Assembly: GCA_028023455.1 (NCBI GenBank) | Contig: JAQFVV010012534.1 | Span: forward strand, 3,171,404 to 3,235,403 | Length of the DNA: 64,000 nt | Reading direction: 5' to 3' | Origin: Epiperipatus broadwayi | Taxonomy: Eukaryota; Onychophora; Udeonychophora; Euonychophora; Peripatidae | Shown: positions 48,152-63,621 of the stretch, piece by piece | Position numbering within the stretch: position 1 is the first letter of the stretch | Layout: each line of letters begins with the position of its first letter | The notes under the pieces: generated by a model | What the model saw: the letters and a program-made list of their open reading frames with translations, nothing else | Database searches by the model: none | Told to the model about the DNA's origin: nothing | Translations under genes and position numbers: made by a program

Positions 48152-48508
48152 ACAGGATTAAGAAACTAGATCTAAAACACAAACTCTGAGCGTTTAAGAA
48201 ACAATTTCTATTCAGCTTGCAAGCGTGAATCTTTTAGACACGTAATGTCTTCAAACTCAGCATAGCATGCTAGATAGCTACATGGGTCTGATATCAGTTC
48301 AGCATCACCACATAGTAGAAGCCTCTGCAATATATATCATTGCAAGAAAGACCTCAAAGGTACATTTATGAAAAACAAAAAACACAAGTTAAAAACTTGC
48401 ATACGCTTGTATTTATGACTATAGATGGCGTTATACCAAAAACACCTTCAAGCGTTTGTTTACATAAACGTCAGAGCGAGTATTTCACTATCTCTAACTT
48501 AATTTCCA

Positions 48509-48552
48509 CCTTCATATCATGATTTCAAGCTATTTGCTATCGTCAGTGAAGG
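48509..48552 (-). ncRNA. Type I hammerhead ribozyme F1 copy 2 (intact core)
   Basis: Minus strand: stem I CCTTCA; CTGACGA; stem II AGC-AAATA-GCT flanked by a U-U mismatch; GAAA; helix III from the palindrome ATCATGAT; cleavage after AUA; TGAAGG closing stem I with six perfect pairs. Forty-four bases in all. Confidence 0.8.
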
Positions 48553-48689
48553 ACAGGATTAAGAAACTAGATCTAAAACACAAACTCTGAGTGTTTAAGA
48601 AACAATTTCTATTCACGCTTGCAAGCTGAATAGAAATTGTTTCTTAAACGCTCAGAGTTTGTGTTTTAGATCTAGTTTCTTAATCCTGT

Positions 48690-48733
48690 CCTTCACTGAC
48701 GATAGCAAATAGCTTGAAATCATGATATGAAGG
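48690..48733 (+). ncRNA. Type I hammerhead ribozyme F1 copy 3 (intact core)
   Basis: CCTTCA 48,690-48,695 pairs with TGAAGG 48,728-48,733. CTGACGA 48,696-48,702; stem II 48,704-48,714 (AGC, loop AAATA, GCT); GAAA 48,716-48,719; TCATGAT then A at 48,727, the predicted cleavage position. CUGANGA and GAAA are both intact. Confidence 0.8.
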
Positions 48734-49090
48734 TGGAAATTAAGTTAGAGATAGTGAAATACTTGCTCTGACGTTTATGTAAACAAACGCTTGAAGGTGT
48801 TTTTGGTATAACGCCATCTATAGTCATAAATACAAGCGTATGCAAGTTTTTAACTTGTGTTTTTTGTTTTTCATAAATGAACCTTTGAGGTCTTTCTTGC
48901 AATGATATATATTGCAGAGGCTTCTACTATGTGGTGATGCTGAACTGATATTAGACCCATGTAGCTATCTAGCATGCTATGCTGAGTTTGAAGACATTAC
49001 GTGTCTAAAAGATTCACGCTTGCAAGCTGAATAGAAATTGTTTCTTAAACGCTCAGAGTTTATGTTTTAGATCTAGTTTCTTAATCCTGT

Positions 49091-49134
49091 CCTTCACTGA
49101 CGATAGCAAATAGCTTGAAATCATGATATGAAGG
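49091..49134 (+). ncRNA. Type I hammerhead ribozyme F1 copy 4 (intact core)
   Basis: Identical in all paired and core positions to copy 3, 401 bases downstream. Confidence 0.8.
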
Positions 49135-49491
49135 TGGAAATTAAGTTAGAGATAGTGAAATACTCGCTCTGACGATTATGTAAACAAACGCTTGAAGGTG
49201 TTTTTGGTATAACACCATCTATACTCATAAATACAAGCGTATGCAAGTTTTTAACTTGTGTTTTTTGTTTTTCATAAATGTACCTTTGAGGTCTTTCTTG
49301 CAATGATATATATTGCAGAGGCTTCTACTATGTGGTGATGCTGAACTGATATCAGACCCATGTAGCTATCTAGCATGCTATGCTGAGTTTGAAGACATTA
49401 CGTGTCTAAAAGATTCACGCTTGCAAGCTGAATAGAAATTGTTTCTTAAATGCTCAGAGTTTGTGTTTTAGATCTAGTTTCTTAATCCTGT

Positions 49492-49535
49492 CCTTCACTG
49501 ACGATAGCAAATAGCTTCAAATCATGATATGAAGG
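49492..49535 (+). ncRNA. Hammerhead motif F1 copy 5 (G12 mutated)
   Basis: Same as copies 3 and 4 except that GAAA reads CAAA, the same change as in copy 1 at the opposite edge of the array. Confidence 0.7.
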
Positions 49536-49639
49536 TGGAAATTAAGTTAGAGATCAGTGAAATGCTCGCTCTGACGTTTATGTAAACAAATGCTTGAAGG
49601 TGTTTTTGGTATAACGCCATCTATAGTCATATATATATA

Positions 49640-52095
49640 TTCAAAGTTTTAATGAACTTTCCATACATTTGTTTGATAAATTTCAGCTATGGTAAACCAC
49701 ACAAACAGCCACAAAACTAGCACTGCAATCTGAAATCATGCCATCCAGTATTACTACTTGTCCAGCCACTTTTCATTTAAAAGTGGTTCACACAAAATGC
49801 TGATTTAAATTAGTTGTTTTTATTATTACATCATAGCTACAATTTAAACAGATCAATCCTGTTAAAACTTTCATAATTGTTTCATCTATAAGACTATAAA
49901 AAATCATATCCATATAATTGTAATTTAAAAAAGATAAAAACAAGACTGGCTTTTGTGGTATCTAGCTAATGATGAAATAAAAATATAAAATGATAATCAT
50001 TGGTAAAATTAATTATATCATATAATTTATATATTTGAACATTTTGAATGTTTAACCAAGAAATGGTAATGCAGATTTTATTATTGTTATAATGTACTGA
50101 AGCATGCTTTCAATGTTGACGGTCACAATCGTAGTGCTTGTATTTTGCCGAAGAAAGCAATACAACATTTAAATAAAGTTAATGTTATGTAAATGCCCTA
50201 TTTACATATTCCATTTATTTGATAAAAGAATGCAGGATTCTTTTTTTGTTTATAGCATGGGGGCTGTTAGTGATGAACCATAATTCTTTGAAGCACTATG
50301 ATTTTAACCATCAACATCGAAAGCATGCTCTGCAAATTATATCAATAAAAAAAAACTGCATTAACTTTTCTTGGTTAAGTGTCACAACATTTAAATATAT
50401 AAATTACATTTAGAACAATAAAAAAAAAAACAATATTTTTTTGACTTATTTCACAGAAATAAAAATCAACAAATAAAATAAAAAAAATTAAAACTTCAAT
50501 ACAAAGTGTATTGAATAAGAATGAAACAAGTTGTCATAAAACACTAATCCCATATTCTAATGCAATCAAAAAATTATAATTTTGAATTCTTCCCCATTGT
50601 GCATAGGTGATATATTAATTTAATTAAAAAAATAAATTTTATAAAATTAATATGTATATATAGACAAAATATAGAGACTGTTGAAGAGAATGAAAACATA
50701 GCACAATAATAACAAAAACATTCATAAGCTACTTGTTATAATGAACATATTATATTGCACATTATTGAAGATAAAAATTGAATGTATTATCAATAATTTA
50801 AATAAATAGGGATCACGTTTCAAAGGCAATTAAACAAATTAGAAGATAAATTATATGAAATGTTTATAAATTGTCCGTTATTAGAATCAACTTTGCTTTT
50901 AAGCAATGGTTCATCTATAAATTGAATAGATTAATTTCTATTTAATATTGAATAAATATCTTTTCCACTAGGTTTTACGTATAAACAAAATACTTTTTAA
51001 GTTAAACCATATATTATTTTGTAATACTGTCAGACATTTTGACGAAATAACATACACCATTTTCAAGGTTGAAACATTGCGAAGTAATATAAAATAATAC
51101 ACAGTTTAACATCAAAAATATTTTAAATTATATAATCATGAAAACATTAAATATAATACAAATACAGATAACAAATTCAAATGACTAGGAGATATGTTTT
51201 GAAAAAAGTTTGAAGTATCTTGTAAAAATTTGATATGATATTTGGCTACGTTTTACACAATGGATTCTCCAAAATCTATTATTAACTATAATGGTATTTT
51301 CTTTAATAATTTTCGAAATCCAAAAAATATGGTTGATTAACCAAAAACATAATACCTTGTATATTTTACTGCTTAATACTTTTTTCTTTAAAAATTACAT
51401 TTCTATATAAAGCAATCAACTATTTTTTTTAAAATGTTCTAACATTAATCATCAACATATTTTTCCACTGAACTGTTTAATTTTTATACAGCTACTTTTC
51501 TTGTTCGAACCTTCTATTTTTCCTTATGTTTACATTTCTCTTGCAAACAATTTTATATAGCTTTATCACTTCTCACTTTATTATTAACTGTTTAAACAAA
51601 ATTTGCATAACTATTGTGTTTACATTATTCTATTTTCTTAGTGCTTCTATTTTTTTAATCTGACTAATAAACTATAATTTCATTAACTGACTTCGCGTAT
51701 ACACACATATATATTATATTGCTACTCTTTTAGATCTTTTACTTGACACTGACAAAAATTTACTTTGTGTCAATTGAACTATTTTTTAATAAGTTAAAAA
51801 AAAGTGCAATAAAGAAATATTTCTTAATTTAGTCACTGAATATAAATATATTAAGGAACCAACAAAACATGGATTTATAAGTATTTTAGCATGGTAGATC
51901 ACAATCATGTAATGAAAAAAATTATACAAAGGACCAATGATTATGAGTTGCCATTTGATTCTACAAGCATTTATACATATTAAAGCACTGAATCTTCAAA
52001 TATAGTAACATAATATTGTCATATTCTAAAGAATATATATCAAAATGCAACAGAAATGATTTGATTACATAGTAATATTAACAAGATTAACATTG
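49640..52095. other. AT-rich spacer
   Basis: No gene recognised. A short G+C-richer patch near 50,118-50,165 (TTGACGGTCACAATCGTAGT) may be an old repeat end. Confidence 0.35.
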
Positions 52096-52099
52096 AGAA

Positions 52100-52925
52100 A
52101 AAAATATGACAGGACAATGCCGTATCTTCAAAACTTTTTTATAGCAATTTTACTAGAAGTATTTTGTGGATTAAAATGGGAAGCTGAGTAAGTAAAAGTA
52201 AATAGAAATTATTTAAGTCATCTACATTTTACAGATGATTGTGGTTGTTTTTGCAAATAATGTTTCAGAATTTCAGAAAATATTGCAAGAGTTAACAGAT
52301 GAAAATTATAAAGTATAACTAAACGAGAACACTAAAAAGAAAATAATAGTAATGATAAATTAGAAGTCAACAACTACAGATGGAAACAAAGGACAAAATT
52401 AATCACAGAATTAAACTTGAATGAAGTGCTTTTGATAGAAATAAGTTAATAGTAAAAAGTATTATTCTAACGTGTTTGAAAGGGAAAGTTTTTAATAAAT
52501 CCATTTTACTAGTTCTTACATATGGATCTGAGACTTGGATACTTACGAGAAGAGCAATTAAAAGATTTTTAAAAGACCAAACAAAGTATGGAGAGATGTA
52601 TGCTAAAAGTAACTAGAAGAGATTTTTAAAAAAAGAAATACATGAATAAGGGAACAAATCCTTCAAAGAATTAAGAGATTAAAATAGAGAAGAGCCGTAT
52701 ATATATTTCTAGAAGAGATGGTAATAGGTAGATGGTTGAACAGAACCCAGTAATGTTATAAAAGACCCAGAAAGAAATGACATGTGAAATGGATGGATAA
52801 AAGTTTGCTAATGGGTCATAAAAAAGAGAGGCTAGAAATAAGAGAAATTGGATTGAATATCAAAAGCCATTCCTCCTCCAGTTGAGTGATAATGGCTGAA
52901 AATGATAGTGTATAACTGAAATGTA
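52100..52925 (+). pseudogene. RTE-type retrotransposon remnant (RT palm to 3' end)
   Basis: Despite many stops, RTE landmarks follow in order: a KTF-x5-F-like helix region near 52,130-52,170, FTDD at 52,228-52,239 (RT motif C, normally FADD), NVSEFQKILQELTDENYKV just after it in a shifted frame, LTYGSETW at 52,515-52,538, and a GERCMLKVTRRDF segment near 52,590. The 3' end (TGATAATGGCTGAAAATGAT near 52,880) matches the 3' end of the 15.5-15.9 kb copy, so they belong to one family. 5' truncated, no intact ORF. Confidence 0.8.
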
Positions 52926-54190
52926 TGTAATATATGTATATAATACCCATTAAATACTCACTATGTATATAAACTTTTGTCTTCAGTTAACATTATATAA
53001 TAATTAGGTTAACACTCTATAAAATAGTCTTGGAGTGTTAATTTAGTTATTATATACATGTGATAATTAAAATAAAAGAAGTAATGATAAAAAGGAGAAT
53101 AGGGCACTGGTAAGAATTAAACAGGTTTATGAAGTTTATTGAAAAACACTGTTTATGTAATAGATACAAAGGAAAAGGACAATTATTCAAAATAATCCAA
53201 ACAGACGTTTATCAAAAATCAATTTTAAAAAATTATAATTATTATTATAACCAAACATAATTACTAATGCAAAACAAACATCTAGAAAATTTTGAAAAAA
53301 AATACTATCTTAAAATCTTCATTTATAACTTTATTTTATTTAGATTTAATAAAATACAATTCATCTCAAAAAAAAAAAAAAATCTCATTCATAGCTAATA
53401 ATATAATAGCGATAAGTAATTTGGTAAACGTACTAGAGGTTATATATCAAAATAATATCTTTACATGTCAGCTTTTATTCACATTCTCTTGATTTTTACG
53501 ACATATATAGATGTATAACTAAGATACTTTTCCCATTTAACAAAATAAGAGAATATAATTAATGACCTATAAACATTGTAGAATTCCAGAATCTTCTATG
53601 ACAAAACTAATTAATAATCTAAAGTTAACCATTTTTTCTGTTAATAAATACTTAACAGGAATATTCAAACTTCATTCCTTTATCATCAACTACATTTCTT
53701 CATTTTATAGTTAACGGTGAAAATTCATCCAATTACTCTATTTCATAAATAAATTTTATTAGTGAGTATTTCTTCTTCCCACTTTGATTTCATTATTACT
53801 TTTATATTTACCATAGTAATCCTGAAAGTACTCTTTAATAATAATTCTAAAAAAACAAAAACAAATTAGCAATGAATTAGATAAATATTTTTCCAAAAAT
53901 GAAATTCCTCTTAACTTTAATATTATTGATATACAATATTGATACTGTTTATGCATTTCATTGAAGTGATTTTAACACCATCAACAACAATAATAATACT
54001 TAGAAGTATTATTCTTACATCTTCTCCTTCCCTTATTTTGCATTTCTTCATATATTCAAATATATATATTAGTTTTTTAAAGTGTATATGAGATTTATAA
54101 AAAAAGTAAAAATAATACTTCCCACAAATACCCCTGGATTTCTTTTCTTAGACATTTTTATCATACTATACAAACTCAAAACCTCATCCA
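52926..54190. other. AT-rich spacer
   Basis: Short chance ORFs only. Confidence 0.4.
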
Positions 54191-54199
54191 ACCTTACAT

Positions 54200-58194
<3,995 letters not shown>

Positions 58195-59146
58195 TTGTCA
58201 CATTATTTTAAATCAAGTTGGGTCTATATTAGATTATGTAATAATTAGTTTTTAAGTTTTTATTTAACAACATTGATATTTTATACAATATTAACTGAAT
58301 TTGGACAGTAGACATTACACACATAAACATATATTTAAATGAACAATTTATTCTACAAACTAATATAAGAAATATAATTATTAATATTAAACTAATGCAT
58401 TTAGTTTTATTTTTATAATTAAAATTAGTTAATTTTATTTTCTGAAGAAAAAATTTCAAATAATTTATCTAGACAATTAATTTGATATAACATAAATTAA
58501 TATTTTAAAATATAACTATTAATATTATATATACTTATTCTGAAGCATCTATCAATTTATTTTAAAACCATCCCACACAATGTTGTTTTTTTTTTCAATA
58601 TAGCTTTAGGGATAAAAATTACAAAAAAAAATATAAATTGTATTGCTATCTCAAAAATACCATTTTAAAGAGAAACAAATTATCTACCCATGTGTAGTAA
58701 GTATCTGTTGTGCTACTTTTCTGTTACATTTACTGAAAGATAAACTTACTTCATTTATATTTCAAAATGATGACAAAACATTGTCAAAGCAAGCATGCTT
58801 AAGAACATGAAATCCTTTATTAGTCTTTTCATTAAAAATTAAACATACACAAACAATATTATATAATAAAATACCTAAGTAAATATTAAAAGGAGATAAA
58901 CATTTTGCAGTTAAAATTTAATTATAATTATAACAATAATTTCACAAAAATATTCTAATTTGAAGACTAAATATAAAATTAAGAAAGTCTGTTAAAGATT
59001 ATGGGAATTGGTACCAATAAGAAAGCAGGAAGTTAATTACATACAACAAACAATATATTATTTTTCTAAATATAATCTACTGATATATTTCAACATTTTG
59101 AATGTTGGTTAAGAATAGGTTTGATTTAGTATGTATATATATATAT
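58195..59146. other. AT-rich spacer ending in (AT)n
   Basis: No gene; the (AT)n at 59,131-59,146 is the left border of the LTR composite. Confidence 0.5.
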
Positions 59147-59870
59147 TGTAACGATCCGGGGAAAGGTGACTTAACGTCAATTGCACTACGGGGCGCCATC
59201 TAGGCATTTGAACCTAGAAATATTTATAAAGTAGGCAGATACGTAAGTCAAAAAAAAAAAATTTTTTTTTTTCCTTTTTGAAATATTTTGGTTCCGGTCG
59301 TTAGCCCATGTCACTAGCTCAGTGGAATAGCAGAGATTTAATAAGATAATCTAAGAGCATATATATAAAAAAAGAATAAAATAAGCCACTGCCAGTAATT
59401 AACATACAAACATTTATTTATGCACATATATATAAGATTTAAAATTATTTTAGTATTAGTTTACATTTTAACATTTAACCTTATTTTTAACTTTGATTTT
59501 TGACTTTAATTTACATTTTAATTTCTATTATATTATAAGTTTACATTTTAATTAAGTTCGCACAGATGGGATTATAAAAGCTTGTTATAATAAGTTGCTA
59601 TAGATCGGTTACATAGATTACACGGTTAAAAACATTCCAAAGTAAACATAAGCGATCAAAATATAAAATTATTGATTACTGACAATTGCGGAGGGAAATT
59701 TATATGTAACCCAATAGTATTCACCATAAGATACTTGCATTGTCACCAATAACTTAAAAGACATCCGAATAAATACATTTTAGATACTCACCGTAAGGTA
59801 TCATTATTTATCGAATGTCTATATATTTTGATCAAATATGAAAACGCAAAACATAGTTAACCGATAAACA
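59147..59870 (-). repeat. LTR copy A (inverted)
   Basis: Starts TGTAACGATCCGG and is the complement of LTR copies B and C over 724 bases. It is more diverged from B and C than they are from each other (for example in the region 59,340-59,520). Its inner neighbour, 59,871-59,910, is the complement of the 40 bases just upstream of LTR C (39 of 40 match), so A represents the 3' end of an element in reverse orientation. Confidence 0.85.
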
Positions 59871-59910
59871 ATCCATGCAAGCGTCTATAAACAACTTAAG
59901 TTTAATGCAT

Positions 59911-60641
59911 TATTTATTGGTTAACTATGTTTTGCGTTTCCATATTTGATCAAAATATATAGACATTCGATAAATAATGATACCTTACGGTGAGTATCTA
60001 AAATGTATTTATTCGGATGTCTTTTAAGTTATTGGTGACAATGCAAGTATCTTATGGTGAATACTATTGGGTTACATATAAATTTCCCTCCGCAATTGAC
60101 AGTAATCAATGATTTTATATTTTGATCGCTTATGTTTACTTTGGAATGTTTTTAACCGTGTAATCTATGTAACCGATCTATAGCAACTTATTATAACAAG
60201 CTTTTATAATCCCATCTGTGCGAACTTAATTAAAATGTAAAATTAGAATGTAATGGTAATTAAAGGTAAATTAAAGTCAAAAATCAAAGTTAAAAAAATA
60301 ATGTTAAATGTTAAAATGTAAAACTAATAATAAAATAATTTTAAATCTTATATATATGTGCATAAATAAATGTTTGTATGCTAATTACTGGCAGTGGCTT
60401 ATTTTATTTATTTTTTAATGTTGAAATCTAATTAGATAAGATCTTATATTATTTAATCTCTGCTATTCCACTGAGCTAGTGACATGGGCTAACGACCGGA
60501 ATCAAAATTTAAAAAAAAAAAATATATAATTTTTTTTTTGACTTACGTATCTGCCTACTTTATAAATTTTTCTAGGTTCAAATGCCTAGATGGTGCCCCG
60601 TAGTGCAGTTGACGTGAAGTCGCCTTCTCCAGATCGTTACA
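59911..60641 (+). repeat. LTR copy B (5' LTR of the element)
   Basis: 731 bases, the same length as C. Ends GATCGTTACA; starts TATTTATTGG where C has TGTTTATTGG, so the 5' TG has become TA. Followed after AC by TGGCTTTCCCAATCTGGGG (60,644-60,662), in the place and style of a primer-binding site (TGG start). Confidence 0.85.
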
Positions 60642-60643
60642 AC

Positions 60644-60662
60644 TGGCTTTCCCAATCTGGGG
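60644..60662 (+). promoter_or_regulatory. Putative primer-binding site
   Basis: TGGCTTTCCCAATCTGGGG two bases after the end of LTR B. The TGG start (complement of a tRNA CCA end) and position fit. I cannot name the tRNA. Confidence 0.5.
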
Positions 60663-62890
60663 CCGATCTTTAATAAACCACATATACCCTGAGCAAATTT
60701 TATCAAAATGAAATATTTTTATCTGTTTACATATAGTCGTATACTTTAAATCTTATAAAAGCACTGCCAGAATGAAATAGCACATATATTTAAACACTAG
60801 AGAGTATAAATAATTTTAAACTGTATTTCGTTAAAAAGAAAGTCAAAAGGTTGCGATTGATATGTTGTTTTTTTTTTGTTGTTGTAATATAAATTATGCT
60901 TTAATGTGTATAGGAGCGCACAGCCACGTAAGTTTATGATCGAAATGTGGTGCCTTACGATGAGTACCTTTGGGAATTACTTAAGTGTAACCCTATTTAT
61001 GCATTTCAATCAGTCATAAATAAGTTGGTGGTATTTATAATTGTTCTGCAAATATACACGTTTAAACCCATTATTTCTTAAAACATATTTATCTCAATGC
61101 AACCTTATTTAAATAAATAATTTATAAAATTTGCTTGTCATGCCGTGTGTAAAAATAAAATGGATTAAAAAAAAAAAAAAAGTTAGAACTCTGGTCGGGA
61201 GGAGGTGAACGTAAATGGTCCTTGGAAAACGATAGTAAACATTTTTCTTTTTGTATATAGTCTTTTTGTAAAATTATTAACCGGATGTTTTGTAAATGTC
61301 TTTGTCAATCGTGTACCGTAATTACTAACCCTAAGTAAAATATTTTTTTTTTTGATCATTTTTTTTTTAAGTAACTTTACTGATATGTAACGAGCACAGA
61401 CGTTCGTTACATTGTTGTTGTTTTTTATTTATTAAACATGAAAGTAAATTAAAAAGTTCGCATTTAAAAATTTTCTTTTAGAATTAAAAATTGAAATTAA
61501 ATATCATCTTAAACTCTTATATATTAAATCGCACAGATATAAAAAAGTATTAAAATAAAACTGTATTAAAAATAGAAAAGGTATTTTAAAAACAAAAACT
61601 TAAAAAGATTTGGAGATAAAATTATATCTTTAAATTTATCTTTAAATATATCTTTGATTTGGAAAACAGGTTAATTAATCAGAAATGGAAATGATAAATT
61701 TAATTAGTCAAATGTAAACCAGCCTTGGGCATTTAAATGTAAAAATACCGGTCAGATAGGAAAACAATAGAAACTGTTAGCAAATAAGAAGAAATCCCTA
61801 TGGAATCGGACCGCAGCGAAAGGACCATCGCATCGGTGACGTAATGTAAATTCAATCCTTCACATTAATATAAAAGGAAAATTTGGAAATTATTAATCAG
61901 TGACTGGAAATTGATTATTACGATGTGACTATATGTAGTAGTACGGAGTTGGAGGAATTGACAGACGCACGGTCAATTCTTTCAGCTGTTAAAGAAGGGA
62001 GAAATGAACTATCGTTTCCTACATTGAGGACCAACTAAATTAAAAAACCTCCGAATGAATAAATAAAACAACGGCTAAATGGATACCAATTTTAGGACGG
62101 CATGGGAATTTACGTTCATGGCAAGCAACGGATAAAGTTGGACGTTTTAAAAATCGTAAGAACTTATATATATTCACTTGAAACAATAAGAACTCTAAAT
62201 TTTAAAACTTTTTAGCAAATAATGCAATAGAATCCTATCTGACCAAACTAAATTAATAATGTTATTTAATGTATTTTTTTTCTTATTTATTTTGTAAAAT
62301 CATTTCCATTTATTTATTTTTTGTTCTTTAAGTTTTATTATGATTGTTGTTTTCCGTTAAATTAATTATAAAAATGTTAAACTTAAGTCGGGCGTGAATG
62401 GCTGTATAGATTTGTAAAGTTATATTAGGGGAGGGTAATCTTAGGTTATTTATGTCGTTGTTAGATTGGGTCAATGGATTGGATATATTGATGTAGTTAG
62501 TAGATCTAATCGGAGATTCACTACTGGCAGAATCGTTTATAGATATACGCCGCACTCACCCGTTTGCCTATGGAAGGAATTATAAGACGGAGAACGCAGT
62601 TCCTTTCTATGGAGTTTTTTTTTTATTGTTCTTCTCGTTAGATAGATGTAATATTCCTATCTGATTGAGAGTCAATGTCTTTTCTTAATTCTTTTGGTGC
62701 TGCTGTATTTCGTATTACATTGAATACATCGATGTATCAGATGGATTGATGCCAGTTTGACTGCGAATTTTAGCCTAAGGTTAAATAGGGATAGAATATT
62801 TTAATTTCAATGCAAATCTATGTAGTATTCATACTCGACCCTAAATAAAAATGCATTAAATTTAAGTTGTTTATAGACGCTTGCATGGAT

Positions 62891-63621
62891 TGTTTATTGG
62901 TTAACTATGTTTTGCGTTTCCATATTTGATCAAAATATATAGACATTCGATAAATAATGATACCTTACGGTGAGTATCTAAAATGTATTTATTCGGATGT
63001 CTTTTAAGTTATTGGTGACAATGCAAGTATCTTATGGTGAATACTATTGGGTTACATATAAATTTCCCTCCGCAATTGTCAGTAATCAATGATTTTATAT
63101 TTTGATCGCTTATGTTTACTTTGGAATGTTTTTAACCGTGTAATCTATGTAACCGATCTATAGCAACTTATTATAACAAGCTTTTATAATCCCATCTGTG
63201 CGAACTTAATTAAAATGTAAAATTAGAATGTAGTGGTAATTAAAGGTAAATTAAAGTTAAAAATCAAAGTTAAAAAAATAATGTTAAATGTTAAAATGTA
63301 AAACTAATAATAAAATAATTTTAAATCTTATATATATGTGCATAAATAAATGTTTGTATGCTAATTACTGGCAGTGGCTTATTTTATTTATTTTTTAATG
63401 TTGAAATCTAATTAGATAAGATCTTATATTATTTAATCTCTGCTATTCCACTGAGCTAGTGACATGGGCTAACGACCGGAATCAAAATTTAAAAAAAAAA
63501 AAATAATAATTTTTTTTTTGACTTACGTATCTGCCTACTTTATAAATTTTTCTAGGTTCAAATGCCTAGATGGCGCCCCGTAGTGCAGTTTACGTTAAGT
63601 CGCATTCTCCGGATCGTTACA
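62891..63621 (+). repeat. LTR copy C (3' LTR)
   Basis: 731 bases from TGTTTATTGG to GATCGTTACA, near-identical to copy B, bordered on the right by (AT)n. Confidence 0.85.

Larger units (their letters stand above)
47967..49632. mobile_element. Family F1 hammerhead array: 401-bp units, two plus- then three minus-oriented
   Basis: Units repeat every 401 bases: hammerheads lie at 48,108, 48,509, 48,690, 49,091 and 49,492. The left part (47,967-48,616) and the right part (48,627-49,632) are inverted around the palindrome GCTTGCAAGC at 48,617-48,626. Copies differ at only a few sites. The array starts and ends in (AT)n; the last unit is cut short at TATAGTCATATATATA. The unit skeleton (ACTAGATCTAAAA, GTCTTCAAACTCAGC, ATGGGTCTGA, TCAGTTCAG) resembles F2, so the two families are probably related. 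The 60-codon ORF present in three copies is not conserved in a protein-like way. Layout fits retrozyme-like tandem elements. Confidence 0.85.
59147..63621 (+). mobile_element. Three-LTR composite, non-autonomous LTR retrotransposon (LARD-like)
   Basis: Order: inverted LTR A with 40 bases of internal sequence, LTR B, primer-binding-site-like segment, 2.25 kb internal region (60,642-62,890), LTR C. The internal region contains no gag, protease, RT or integrase motif; its only ORF is a 75-codon minus-strand one at 62,328-62,555 with no recognisable domain. No polypurine tract is visible before LTR C, which is odd. Both outer ends of the composite are the same LTR end (TGTAACGATC... and ...GATCGTTACA), so it looks like a terminal-inverted-repeat element from outside. 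Both flanks are (AT)n. B and C are very similar, suggesting fairly recent insertion. Confidence 0.75.

Noticed and set aside
48340-49303. A 60-codon ORF present in three almost identical copies (48,340-48,522 plus; 48,720-48,902 and 49,121-49,303 minus)
   Set aside because: It is a frame within the 401-bp F1 repeat and overlaps the unit on the strand opposite to the ribozyme. The differences between copies (Y/F, T/S, E/K, K/N) are mostly amino-acid changing, as expected of non-coding DNA, and the 3' end runs into the hammerhead stem.
47967-49632. CRISPR array
   Set aside because: Units are 401 bp with no short repeat/unique spacer alternation and there are no cas genes.
59147-63621. DNA transposon with 0.75-kb terminal inverted repeats
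   Set aside because: The internal third copy B, equal 731-bp lengths of B and C, TG/CA-type ends and a TGG primer-binding-site-like segment favour LTR origin, though the outer structure alone would mislead.
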